A stretch of DNA of 64,000 bases from Streptomyces swartbergensis. GTDB lineage: Bacteria; Actinomycetota; Actinomycetes; Streptomycetales; Streptomycetaceae. Both the position numbers and the translations under genes were made by a program. Below the pieces are notes generated by a model. That model was not told the origin of the DNA. It was given only the letters and a program-made list of their open reading frames with translations, and did not search any database. This document shows, in pieces, positions 26,089-34,311 of this stretch. Position 1 is the first letter of the stretch. Every line of letters begins with the position of its first letter. The stretch is taken from the NCBI RefSeq assembly GCF_002148965.1, contig NZ_NGFN01000001.1:1-64000 (forward strand), written 5' to 3'.

Positions 26089-27524
26089 CCGAGGTACTGA
26101 CCCAGTTGTTCATCGGCGGTGCCTGGGTGGACGCCGCGGACGGCGCCACCATGCCCGTCGACGACCCCGCGACCGGCGAGATCCTCTGTCACGTCGCCGA
26201 CGCCGGTCCGAAGGACGCCAAGCTCGCGGAGGAAGCGGCCGTTCAGGCCCAGGCCGAGTGGGCACGTACCGCGCCCCGGGCCCGCAGCGAGATCCTGCGC
26301 CGCGCCTACGAGCTCATCCTCGAGCGCACGGACGAGCTCGCCCACCTGATGACGTCCGAGATGGGCAAGCCGCTCGCCGAGGCCAGGGGAGAGGTGGCGT
26401 ACGCCGCCGAGTTCTTCCGCTGGTTCTCCGAGGAAGCCGTCCGCATCGACGGCGGCTGCGGCACGCTGCCCGACGGACGCAACCGCATGCTGCTCTCCCG
26501 CCGCCCGGTCGGCCCCTGCCTGCTGATCACGCCGTGGAACTTCCCGCTGGCCATGGGCACCCGCAAGATCGGCCCGGCCATCGCGGCGGGCTGCACGATG
26601 ATCCTCAAGCCGGCCCCGCAGACCCCGCTGTCCAGTCTCGCCCTGGCCGGGATCCTCAAGGAGGCCGGGCTGCCGGACGGTGTGCTGAACGTCGTCACCA
26701 CCTCCCGCGCCGGCGAGGTCTGCGAACCGCTGCTGCGCGGCGGCCGGATCCGCAAGCTGTCCTTCACCGGCTCCACGGGCGTCGGCCGCATCCTGCTCGC
26801 CCAGTGCGCCGACACCGTCGTACGGACGTCGATGGAGCTGGGCGGCAACGCGCCGTTCATCGTCTTCGACGACGCCGACCTGGACGTGGCCGTGGACGGC
26901 GCGATGGTCGCCAAGATGCGCAACATGGGCGAGGCGTGCACCGCCGCCAACCGCTTCTTCGTGCACCGGTCGGTCGCGGAGGAGTTCGGCCGGCGGCTCG
27001 CCGAGCGCATGGGTGCGCTCGTCGTGGGCCCCGGTACCCGCGACGGAGTCGATGTCGGCCCGCTGATCGACAGGACCGGACGCGGCAAGGTCGAGGAACT
27101 CGTCGCCGATGCGGTGGAGCGCGGCGCCCGGGTCCTCGTGGGCGGCCGTACGCCCGAAGGGCCGGGCTGTTTCTACCCGCCGACCGTGCTCACGGATGTC
27201 TCCCCCGAGAGCCGCCTGATGGACACGGAGATCTTCGGTCCCGTCGCGGCGATCCTCACCTTCGACGACGAGGACGAGGTCCTGCGCCGCGCCAACGACA
27301 CGCCCTGGGGTCTGGTCGGTTACGTCTTCACCCAGGGTCTGGACCGAGGGCTGCGCGTCAGCGAGGGTCTGGAGGTGGGCATGGTCGGCCTGAACACCGG
27401 CCTCGTCTCCAACCCGGCCGCGCCGTTCGGCGGGGTCAAGCAGTCCGGCCTCGGCCGCGAGGGCGGCCGGGTCGGGATCGACGAGTTCCTGGAGTACCAG
27501 TACGTCGCGGTGCCCGTGCGATGA
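26085..27524 (+). CDS. gabD: NAD(P)-dependent succinate-semialdehyde-type dehydrogenase
   Basis: A 479-residue aldehyde dehydrogenase. The nucleotide-binding TPWNFPLAMGTRK (about residue 147), the general base in MELGGNAPFIV (about 250) and the catalytic Cys in GEACTAANR (about 285) match the succinate-semialdehyde dehydrogenase branch. It overlaps the dehydrogenase fusion (ATGA), so the three enzymes are made together. Two strong hairpins follow the stop. Confidence 0.87.
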   Translation: MTEVLTQLFIGGAWVDAADGATMPVDDPATGEILCHVADAGPKDAKLAEEAAVQAQAEWARTAPRARSEILRRAYELILERTDELAHLMTSEMGKPLAEARGEVAYAAEFFRWFSEEAVRIDGGCGTLPDGRNRMLLSRRPVGPCLLITPWNFPLAMGTRKIGPAIAAGCTMILKPAPQTPLSSLALAGILKEAGLPDGVLNVVTTSRAGEVCEPLLRGGRIRKLSFTGSTGVGRILLAQCADTVVRTSMELGGNAPFIVFDDADLDVAVDGAMVAKMRNMGEACTAANRFFVHRSVAEEFGRRLAERMGALVVGPGTRDGVDVGPLIDRTGRGKVEELVADAVERGARVLVGGRTPEGPGCFYPPTVLTDVSPESRLMDTEIFGPVAAILTFDDEDEVLRRANDTPWGLVGYVFTQGLDRGLRVSEGLEVGMVGLNTGLVSNPAAPFGGVKQSGLGREGGRVGIDEFLEYQYVAVPVR

Positions 27525-27573
27525 CCGTGTTCTCGCCCTGACACACACCCCGTCGCGCACCGCGCGGGCAGCC

Positions 27574-27608
27574 CCCGCGTGCGGCCCACCCCCCGGGGCG
27601 CACGCGGG
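27574..27608. terminator. first hairpin after gabD
   Basis: CCCGCGTGCG (27574-27583) pairs perfectly with CGCACGCGGG (27599-27608) around a 15-base loop. It is the first of two tandem hairpins between converging genes. Confidence 0.65.
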
Positions 27609-27610
27609 TC

Positions 27611-27653
27611 GCCCCGTGCCCGGCCTCCCTCTCCCCCCGGCCGGGCACGGGGC
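27611..27653. terminator. strong bidirectional terminator after gabD
   Basis: Perfect 15-bp arms (27611-27625 and 27639-27653) around a pyrimidine-rich 13-base loop. It lies between gabD and the first of the paired IclR genes and resembles the hairpin at 28646-28681. Confidence 0.8.
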
Positions 27654-27711
27654 TTACGGCCGACACGCCCGGTGCGAGGGCGCGTGCACGGTGATCCGCT
27701 GTGCCGGGCTC

Positions 27712-28464
27712 TCACGCACCCAGTCGGCGGTCGCTGATGCCGGACGCCGTGTCGGCGACCAGGCGGCCCCACTCGGGGAGCCGGTCCGCGTCGTAGCGGG
27801 AGTCCGGCATGGAGACGGCCACCGAGGCGAGCGGTGTGCCGTCCTCGTCCAGGACGGGTGCGGCGATCGCGCAGACATCGGGGCGGTACTGGTTGCGGTT
27901 GACGGCGTAGCCGTCCGTGCGCACCCGCTTCAGCTCGGCGCGCAGCTCGGCCGGGTCGACCGTCGTCGCGTCGCTGTAGCGCTCCAGCCTGTGCGCGACC
28001 AGTTCGTCCACGTCGGCGGGCGGCAGGTGGGCCAGGATCGCGCGCCCGGTGGCCGTGGCGTGCAGGGGAGAGGTGTCGCCGATCGCGTAGTACGTCCGCA
28101 CCGCGTGAGCGCAGTCCACCCGGTCGACTACCACCATGCACTGCAACGCGTCAGGCACCGACAGGTGGATCGTCTCGTTCAGCGCGTCCCGCAGCCGGAT
28201 CATGGGCTCCCTCGCCGCCGCGAACAGGCTGGAGCCCTGAAGAGCCGCCGGACGCACGGCGAGCACCCGGGCGCCGATCTCCCAGCGGGTGGTGTCCTGG
28301 CGGTTCGCCCGCAGCCATCCCGCTTCGTTCAGGCTGACCAATGTGCGCTGCACCGTCGACTTGGGCAGGCCGAAGAGCTTCGTCAACTCGCCCACCGTCA
28401 CGGGCTGGTGGTGCGCGACCGCCTCCAGGATGCGCAGCGACCTGGTCACGCTCTTCATTTCCAT
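27712..28464 (-). CDS. IclR-family regulator, copy 1 of a tandem pair
   Basis: A 250-residue IclR protein: winged helix at about 5-65 (VTRSLRILEAVA, PKSTVQRTLVSL) and effector domain at about 75-245 (HLSVPDALQCMVVVDRVDC, PLHATATGRAILAHLP). It is about 80% identical by eye to the protein at 28760-29512, residue for residue with no gap, so the two arose by a recent tandem duplication. The starts and the first 15 residues are the same. The most divergent parts are the stretches around residues 140-175, which could change effector choice. Likely targets are its own promoter and the amine cluster to the right. Confidence 0.9.
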   Translation of the reverse strand: MEMKSVTRSLRILEAVAHHQPVTVGELTKLFGLPKSTVQRTLVSLNEAGWLRANRQDTTRWEIGARVLAVRPAALQGSSLFAAAREPMIRLRDALNETIHLSVPDALQCMVVVDRVDCAHAVRTYYAIGDTSPLHATATGRAILAHLPPADVDELVAHRLERYSDATTVDPAELRAELKRVRTDGYAVNRNQYRPDVCAIAAPVLDEDGTPLASVAVSMPDSRYDADRLPEWGRLVADTASGISDRRLGA

Positions 28465-28539
28465 CGGGGCCCCGTCAGTTCTCGTTCGCCGGTCTCACCT
28501 CTTGACTCCCTCCCGGAGTCGCGGGGATGATCGTGCCGG

Positions 28540-28569
28540 ATTCTAGCATAGCGTGCCACGATACGGCAC
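28540..28569 (-). promoter_or_regulatory. promoter and operator of IclR copy 1
   Basis: On the minus strand a TAGAAT (28540-28545) acts as a -10 candidate. Just upstream is a 17-bp dyad with GTGCC (28553-28557) and GGCAC (28565-28569) arms, covering the -35 area. The same arrangement is repeated at 29595-29625. A second small dyad, GACTCC/GGAGTC (28504-28520), lies in the leader. Confidence 0.6.
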
Positions 28570-28645
28570 GATTGCGGGATCCCAGTACCTCGCGGTGATG
28601 GACGGTGGTAGCGCCCTGACTGCGCCTGCCGCCCGCGAGGCAGCC

Positions 28646-28681
28646 CCCTGCGCCCGGCCTTCCCCCGGGCCGGGCGCAGGG
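28646..28681. terminator. hairpin in the gap between the two IclR genes
   Basis: Perfect 14-bp arms (28646-28659 and 28668-28681), loop of 8. Its sequence is close to that of the hairpin at 27611-27653, as if copied with the IclR gene. Confidence 0.75.
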
Positions 28682-28708
28682 TGGTGGCTGTTGCCCGACG
28701 TGGGAAAG

Positions 28709-28744
28709 GGGCCGGCCCCCACGCCGGTGCGTGGGGGCCGGCCC
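28709..28744 (-). terminator. terminator of IclR copy 2
   Basis: Perfect 16-bp arms (28709-28724 and 28729-28744) around a 4-base loop, 15 bases after the stop of the IclR gene that starts at 29512. Confidence 0.8.
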
Positions 28745-28759
28745 TTTGCCGGTGCTCGT

Positions 28760-29512
28760 TCAGGCGCCCTGGCGGCGCCCCGTGATCTCCGCCGCCGCGT
28801 CGGCGACCAGGCGGCCCCACTCGGGCAGCCGGTCCGCGTCGTAGCGCGAGTCGGGCATGGAGATGGCCACGGTGGCCAGCGGTGTGCCCTCCTCGTCGAG
28901 GATGGGTGCGGCGATCGCGCAGACGTCCGGCCGGAACTGGTTGCGGTTGACCGCGTATCCGTCGGTGCGGATCCGGTCCAGCTCGGCACGCAGTTCGTCC
29001 GGGTCGGTGGGCGTCGCGTCGCTGTAGCGCTCCAGCCCCTGCGCGATGAACTCCTCGACGTCCTGCTTCGGCAGATGCGCCAGAACGGCGCGCCCGGTCG
29101 CGGTGGCGTGCAGGGGTGAGGTGTCGCCGACGGTGTGGAACGTCCGTACGGCGTGACTGCAGTCCACGCGGTCCACCACGACCATGCACTGCAACGCGTC
29201 CGGCACCGACAGGTGGATCGTCTCGTTCACCGCGTCCCTCAGGCGGACCATGGGCTCGCGTGCGGCCGCGAACAGGCTGGACCCCTGAAGGGCGGCGGGC
29301 CGTACGGCCAGGACGCGGGCGCCGATCTCCCAGCGGGTGGTGTCCTTGCGGTTGGCCCGCAGCCAGCCCGCCTCGGCCAGCGTGACCAGGGTGCGCTGCA
29401 CGGTCGACTTCGGAAGGCCGAAGAGCTTCGTCAGTTCCCCCACGGTGACCGGCTGATGCTGGGCGACCGCCTCCAGGATGCGCAGCGACCTGGTGACGCT
29501 CTTCATTTCCAT
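28760..29512 (-). CDS. IclR-family regulator, copy 2 of a tandem pair
   Basis: A 250-residue paralogue of the preceding IclR gene with the same domain layout (winged helix with VTRSLRILEAVAQHQPVTVG, effector domain with PLHATATGRAVLAHLP). It is divergent from the amine-oxidase operon that starts at 29787, which makes it the better placed of the two to control that operon. A leader of about 80 bases holds the -10 candidate, and a short CTCCC/GGGAG dyad (29561-29572) lies between it and the start. Confidence 0.9.
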   Translation of the reverse strand: MEMKSVTRSLRILEAVAQHQPVTVGELTKLFGLPKSTVQRTLVTLAEAGWLRANRKDTTRWEIGARVLAVRPAALQGSSLFAAAREPMVRLRDAVNETIHLSVPDALQCMVVVDRVDCSHAVRTFHTVGDTSPLHATATGRAVLAHLPKQDVEEFIAQGLERYSDATPTDPDELRAELDRIRTDGYAVNRNQFRPDVCAIAAPILDEEGTPLATVAISMPDSRYDADRLPEWGRLVADAAAEITGRRQGA

Positions 29513-29594
29513 CCGGTTTCCCCCTGTTAATCCTCAGAATCTCTTGTGGACACCTCTTGACTCCCCTGGGAGCCACTGTCATTCTCTGTGCCAG

Positions 29595-29625
29595 ATACTA
29601 GCACAGCATTCCACAATGTGGCACG
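29595..29625. promoter_or_regulatory. operator between IclR copy 2 and the amine cluster
   Basis: A minus-strand -10 candidate TAGTAT (29595-29600) is followed upstream by a dyad centred on CCACA-A-TGTGG (29611-29621) inside a longer TTCCAC...GTGGCAC context. Over about 35 bases this matches the site at 28540-28569, including flanks. It lies 160 bases before the first oxidase gene, so it could serve both directions. Confidence 0.6.
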
Positions 29626-29786
29626 GCTCGCCGGAAGATCCCGAGGACGCAGCCGGAACTCCGAGACAGGGCGTTCGTGAGCCGAGGTCCCCCGAAGGAC
29701 CCGCCCCCTCCGCCCAAACCGCCTCGAATCGAACAGCCTCACGCAGGGGCTCAGCATGCGCCCCGGCGAAACGAAAGGAAAGCCCC

Positions 29787-30923
29787 GTGTCAGCTGCCAG
29801 GAAGCGAGTCGCCGTCGTCGGCGTGGGAACCATGGGCAGCCAGGCCGCCTGGCGCCTCGCGGCCCGTGGCGCGGAGGTCGTCGCCTACGACCGCTTCGCC
29901 CCCGGCCACGACCGCAGCGCCGCCGGCGGCGAGACCCGCATCTTCCGCAGCGCGCACTTCGAGGACTCCCGGTACGTCCCGCTCCTCAAGCACGCCGACA
30001 CCCTGTGGGAGCAGCTCCAGCAGGAGACCGGCCGCGAGCTGCGCCGCCTGACCGGATGCCTGCTGATGGGATCCACCGAGCACCAGCAGATGGCCACGGT
30101 CCTGGAGTCCATCGCCGAGCACGGCCTCGACCACGAGGTGCTCGACGCCGAGGCCGTGGCCAAGCGCTTCCCGCAGTACCGGCTGGAGGACGGCGACGCG
30201 GCCGTGCTCGACCGCCGGGCCGGCTTCATCCGGCCCGAGCTGACCGTCCAGACCGCGGCCCGCCGCGCCGAGCAGCTGGGTGCCCGCATCGAGCGCTACA
30301 CGCCGGTCCGCGAGATCACCCCGGCCGGCGGCGGGGTGGAGGTGCGCACCGACTCCGGCAGCGAGCGCTTCGACGCGGTCGTCGTCACCGTCGGCCCCTG
30401 GGTGAACGACCTGCTTCCCGACCTGCCGTGGGAGGTGGACATCCGCCGGCTGATCAGCGCCTGGTACGTCCCCACCACCGACGCCTGGTTCGGTGAGGAG
30501 CGCCCCGCGTTCATCCGCACGACCCCTACGCACTGCTACGGACTGCCCTCCCCGGACGGCGTCTCCGTCAAGATCGGTCTCTCGCGCGACCTGCATGCTC
30601 CGGCCGGTGACCCCAACGCGCTCGACCGCACCGTCCGGCCGGAGGAACTGGAGATCTTCACCGAGCTCGTCCGCCGCCACCTGCCGGACCTGCACCCGGA
30701 CCCGACCCGCCTGGCCGTCTACATGGAGGGCTACACCGAGAGCAGCCGTCCGCTGATCGGCCCGCTGCCCGGCGCCGAGAACGTCGTACTGCTCGCGGGC
30801 TTCTCCGGCCACGGCTTCAAACTCTCGCCGGCCTTCGGTGACATCGCCGCCGACCTGGCGCTGGACGGCACGTCCTCCCAGCCCATCGACTTCCTGTCGA
30901 CCGTCGGCCGCACCACGGCCTGA
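29787..30923 (+). CDS. monomeric sarcosine oxidase-like FAD enzyme, copy 1
   Basis: A 378-residue flavoenzyme of the DAO/monomeric sarcosine oxidase/N-methyltryptophan oxidase family, which oxidises N-methyl or secondary amines and makes aldehyde and peroxide. The FAD-binding VVGVGTMGSQAAWRLA is at residues 10-25. The family's GFSGHGFKLSP lies near residue 345. At the place where MSOX and MTOX have the Cys that links FAD covalently (A-V-C-M-Y-T), this protein has Tyr (A-V-Y-M-E-G-Y-T), so FAD is probably not covalently bound or the reaction differs. The GTG start at 29787 follows AAAGGAAAG. The next gene is its paralogue. Confidence 0.85.
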   Translation: MSAARKRVAVVGVGTMGSQAAWRLAARGAEVVAYDRFAPGHDRSAAGGETRIFRSAHFEDSRYVPLLKHADTLWEQLQQETGRELRRLTGCLLMGSTEHQQMATVLESIAEHGLDHEVLDAEAVAKRFPQYRLEDGDAAVLDRRAGFIRPELTVQTAARRAEQLGARIERYTPVREITPAGGGVEVRTDSGSERFDAVVVTVGPWVNDLLPDLPWEVDIRRLISAWYVPTTDAWFGEERPAFIRTTPTHCYGLPSPDGVSVKIGLSRDLHAPAGDPNALDRTVRPEELEIFTELVRRHLPDLHPDPTRLAVYMEGYTESSRPLIGPLPGAENVVLLAGFSGHGFKLSPAFGDIAADLALDGTSSQPIDFLSTVGRTTA

Positions 30924-30941
30924 ACGGGCCCCGACCACCAT

Positions 30942-30976
30942 CCGGCACACCCGGCACACCGGCACACCCGGCACAC
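30942..30976. repeat. short imperfect tandem repeat between the two oxidase genes
   Basis: About four copies of a CCGGCACAC-like unit in the 78-base gap. It may be slippage left by the duplication of the oxidase gene; no other function is apparent. Confidence 0.6.
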
Positions 30977-31001
30977 CGTCACATCCGGCAAGGAGAACCA
31001 C

Positions 31002-32138
31002 ATGGCGAGGAAACGCGTCGCGGTCGTCGGCACCGGCACGGTCGGCAGCCAGGCCGCTTGGCGGCTCGCGGCCCGCGGAGCCGAGGTCGTCGCCTACGAC
31101 CGCTTCGCCCCCGGCCACGACCGCAGCGCCGCCGGCGGTGAGACCCGGGTCTTCCGCAGCGTGCAGACCGACGACGGCCGGTACGTGCCGCTCGTGCGGC
31201 ACGCCGACGCGCTCTGGAAGCAGCTTCAGGCGGAGACCGGCCGGGAGCTGCGCAGGCTCACGGGTTGCCTGTTCATGGGGCCGGCCGACGACTCCGAGAT
31301 GCGTACCGTCATGGGCATCGTCGCCGAGCACGGCCTGGACCACGAGGTCATCGACGCCGAGGCGGTGGCGAAACGTTTCCCCCAGTTCCGCCTCGACCAC
31401 GGCGACCTGGCGGTCCTCGACCGGCGCGCGGGTTTCGTCCGCCCGGAGCTGACGGTCCAGACCGCGGCCCGCCGGGCCGAGGAACTGGGCGCGCGGATCC
31501 GCCGCTACACCCCCGTGAGGGAGGTCAGCCCCGTCGCCGGGGGAGGAGTCGAGGTCCGTACGGACTCCGGCACGGAGCGGTTCGACGCCGCGGTGGTCAC
31601 CCCCGGGCCGTGGGTGGGCGACCTGCTACCGGACCTGCCGTGGGAAGTGGGTGTCTACCGTGCGGTCAGCGCCTGGTTCCTGCCCGACGAGGACCACCAG
31701 GCCGGCGAGGAGCGCCCCGCCTTCATCCGCAGGGGCGGTGCCGTCCCCTTCTACGGGATCCCGTCCCCGGACGGCCTCTCCGTCAAGCTCGGCGTGTCCC
31801 AGGCCCACCACCGGCCCGTGGACGACCCGAACCGGCTGGAGAGGACCGTCGCGCCGGAGGAACTGGAGATGTTCAGCGAGATCGTGCGGCGCCACCTGCC
31901 CGGTCTGAACCCCGACCCGGTACGGCTCGGCGTCTTCATGGAGGGCTACACCGACAGCACCCGCCCGCTGGTCGGCCCCCTGCCGGGCTCCGACGACATC
32001 ATCCTGCTGGCCGGCTTCTCCGGCCAGGGCTTCAAACTCTCGCCCGCCATGGGCGACATCGCCGCGGACCTCGCCCTGGAAGGCCGCACCACCCAGCCGA
32101 TCGACTTCATCAGCACGCTCGGCCGCACCGCGGCCTGA
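31002..32138 (+). CDS. monomeric sarcosine oxidase-like FAD enzyme, copy 2
   Basis: A 378-residue paralogue of the preceding gene, the same length with no visible gap and about 70% identical by eye. FAD motif VVGTGTVGSQAAWRLA and GFSGQGFKLSP are kept. The position of the covalent-flavin Cys is Phe here (G-V-F-M-E-G-Y-T). The largest differences lie around residues 215-240, in the region that lines the substrate pocket in MSOX, so the two copies may take different amines. A good AAGGAG site is 7 bases upstream; the stop is 12 bases before the deacylase gene. Confidence 0.85.
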   Translation: MARKRVAVVGTGTVGSQAAWRLAARGAEVVAYDRFAPGHDRSAAGGETRVFRSVQTDDGRYVPLVRHADALWKQLQAETGRELRRLTGCLFMGPADDSEMRTVMGIVAEHGLDHEVIDAEAVAKRFPQFRLDHGDLAVLDRRAGFVRPELTVQTAARRAEELGARIRRYTPVREVSPVAGGGVEVRTDSGTERFDAAVVTPGPWVGDLLPDLPWEVGVYRAVSAWFLPDEDHQAGEERPAFIRRGGAVPFYGIPSPDGLSVKLGVSQAHHRPVDDPNRLERTVAPEELEMFSEIVRRHLPGLNPDPVRLGVFMEGYTDSTRPLVGPLPGSDDIILLAGFSGQGFKLSPAMGDIAADLALEGRTTQPIDFISTLGRTAA

Positions 32139-32150
32139 ACGAGGAACGAC

Positions 32151-33122
32151 ATGACACTGACCATCGGGCCGCTCCAGGCCCAACCGGGCCGCAAGACCCG
32201 GGGCACGATCCCCGTGGACCTCGGCATCACGACCGTCGAGATCCCCCTCGTCCTCGTCAACGGCTCCCGCCCCGGGCCCCGGGTCGTCATCACCGGCGGC
32301 GTCCACGGCGGCGAGTTCGTCGGCACCGACGCAGCCGCACGACTCGGCGGACTGCTGGAGCCGGAAGAGGTCGCCGGCCAGGTGGTCATCTGCCCCGTCG
32401 CCAACCCGCCCGCCGTCTACGACGGCCGCCTCGGCAAGTCCCCGCTGGACGACGTCAACATCAACCGCGTCTTCCCCGGCGACAAGGACGGAGGCCCCAC
32501 CGAGCGGCTGGCCGCCTGGCTCTTCGAGAACGTCGTCTCAGGCGCCGACGCCTACGCCGACCTGCACAGCGGCGGCATCGACGAGACCCTGCTCGACTTC
32601 GTCGGCTACCGTCTGACCTCGGACGACGAGCTGGACGCGAAGACGCGGGGCATGGCTCACGCCGTCGGCTACGAGCGTGTACTGTTCGGCCGCAACGCCC
32701 AGGGCGGAAACAGCCACGCCGCGGCCGCACGGCAGGGCATCCCCGCCATCCTCATCGAGACCGGCCAGCTCGGCGACCGGGACCCCGCCCAGGCGAGGAC
32801 CCTGCTGGACGGCCTCCACCGGCTCCTGCACCACCTCGGCGTCATCGAGGCGCCCCAGCACGTCGCCCCGGTGACCGTCCCGCCGCGCGACTGGGTCTGG
32901 ACCGGCTCCGTTGTCTCCCCGGCCACCGGCCTCTGGTACCCGGACGCGGCCACCGGCGACGAGGTGACCGAGGGGCAGTCCATCGGCCGCGTCATCGACC
33001 CGGCGGACGGCAGCGAGCGCAAGGTCACCGCCACCGCCACCGGACAGATCCTCTACGGCATGAACGGGCTCACCGTCGCCCCCGGCGCCGAGCTCGCCGC
33101 CATCGCGGTGCCGCACGACTGA
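32151..33122 (+). CDS. aspartoacylase/succinylglutamate desuccinylase-family deacylase, first copy
   Basis: A 323-residue zinc amidohydrolase. The zinc ligands are visible as HGGE (His52, Glu55) and DLHSGG (His about 141), and the family's N-R-x-F-P-G-D follows the first set. The C-terminal 90 residues form the small beta domain. Relatives remove acetyl, succinyl or other acyl groups from amino acids and diamino acids (AspA, AstE, DoeB of ectoine breakdown). In this cluster the job would be to free an amino group for oxidation or transamination. The exact substrate cannot be told. Confidence 0.82.
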   Translation: MTLTIGPLQAQPGRKTRGTIPVDLGITTVEIPLVLVNGSRPGPRVVITGGVHGGEFVGTDAAARLGGLLEPEEVAGQVVICPVANPPAVYDGRLGKSPLDDVNINRVFPGDKDGGPTERLAAWLFENVVSGADAYADLHSGGIDETLLDFVGYRLTSDDELDAKTRGMAHAVGYERVLFGRNAQGGNSHAAAARQGIPAILIETGQLGDRDPAQARTLLDGLHRLLHHLGVIEAPQHVAPVTVPPRDWVWTGSVVSPATGLWYPDAATGDEVTEGQSIGRVIDPADGSERKVTATATGQILYGMNGLTVAPGAELAAIAVPHD

Positions 33123-33207
33123 CCGGCATCACCCACAGACCCGCCCCCCCGAACCACCACGCACCCCGAACAGCTGGTCCCCACGCGCTAATTTCAGGAG
33201 ATTTGTC

Positions 33208-34311
33208 ATGAGTGATCCCATGATCGGTCGCAGAGCGCTCCTGCGCGGAGCAGGCGGCCTCGCCGCCCTCGCCGCCGTGCCCTCCCTCGCCGCCTGCGGC
33301 ACCGGCACCAGCCGGGCCTCGTCCGGCAGCGCCAAGGGCGGCGGCAAGTCGGTGGTCGTCCGCGACAGCGGCGGTTCCTTCGGCGCGGCCCTCCAGAAGG
33401 CGATCTACACGCCGTTCACCCAGGAGACCGGCATCAATGTCCAGGTCGTGAACCTCCAGGGCACCCAGATGCTGGCCCAGATCAAGCAGGGCCGCCCCCA
33501 GTTCGACCTGATCAACAACTCGATGATGGACCACACCAAGTTCGTGGCCCAGGACGCACTGGAGCGGCTCGACACCGACCGGATCAAGAGCCTGAAGGCC
33601 GCCAAGATCCCTGCGAACCAGATCACCGACCATGCCGTCGCCAACGGCTTCTACGGCGCGTGTATCGCGTACCGCACCGACGCCTTCGGAGGCAAGAAGC
33701 CCGAGTCGTGGGCGGACTTCTGGGACACCAAGGCATTCCAGGGCAGCCGCTCGATGTGCAACCCGGACGCCGACCTGCCCGAGCTTGAATTCGCGCTGCT
33801 GGCCGACGGCGTCCCGATGGACAAGCTGTACCCGCTCGATGTGGACCGCGCTTTCAAGGTGCTGACCCGGCTGCGGGGCGACATCAAGAAGTTCTGGGAC
33901 AGCGGCCCGCTCCCCGGTGTGCTCCTCAGCCGCCAGGAGGTCACGATGTCCACCGTCTGGGACGGCCGGATCGCCGATCTGCAGAAGCAGGGCGTCCCTG
34001 TCGCGCGGCAGCTCAACGGCATGCGCCGCCAGTTCCAGGGCTACGCCATCGCCAAGGGCGCGGCCCACGTGGACGCCGCCTACCAGCTCATGGACTTCGC
34101 GCTGCGTCCCGAGGTCCAGGCCGCCCTGGCCAAGGCCTTCCCGTCGAACCCGTCTTCCCCGGTGGCCTACGAGAAGCTCACCAAGGAGGAGCGCAACGCG
34201 CTCGCCGGTGCGCCGCAGTACTACGACAAGGGCTTCGACGCGAACCTCGACTGGTGGATCAAGAACGAAGCCACCGTCACCAAGCGCTGGCTGGAGTGGG
34301 CTCGTGGCTGA
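33208..34311 (+). CDS. ABC transporter solute-binding lipoprotein, PotD/spermidine-putrescine type
   Basis: A 367-residue binding protein. The N-terminus has a twin-arginine pair (GRRALLRG), a hydrophobic stretch and a lipobox (SLAACG, Cys at about residue 30), so it is probably a Tat-exported lipoprotein. The rest is a periplasmic-binding fold of the polyamine/Fe3+ class. The start follows AGGAG by 8 bases after a gap of 85 bases. It overlaps the ATPase gene by 8 bases. It is the recognition part of the importer formed with the next three genes. Confidence 0.88.
   Translation: MSDPMIGRRALLRGAGGLAALAAVPSLAACGTGTSRASSGSAKGGGKSVVVRDSGGSFGAALQKAIYTPFTQETGINVQVVNLQGTQMLAQIKQGRPQFDLINNSMMDHTKFVAQDALERLDTDRIKSLKAAKIPANQITDHAVANGFYGACIAYRTDAFGGKKPESWADFWDTKAFQGSRSMCNPDADLPELEFALLADGVPMDKLYPLDVDRAFKVLTRLRGDIKKFWDSGPLPGVLLSRQEVTMSTVWDGRIADLQKQGVPVARQLNGMRRQFQGYAIAKGAAHVDAAYQLMDFALRPEVQAALAKAFPSNPSSPVAYEKLTKEERNALAGAPQYYDKGFDANLDWWIKNEATVTKRWLEWARG

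Noticed and set aside
30942-30976. Short repeats between the oxidase genes as regulatory iterons
   Set aside because: Imperfect 9-base units within a message, better explained as slippage; the ribosome binding site of the second oxidase follows directly.
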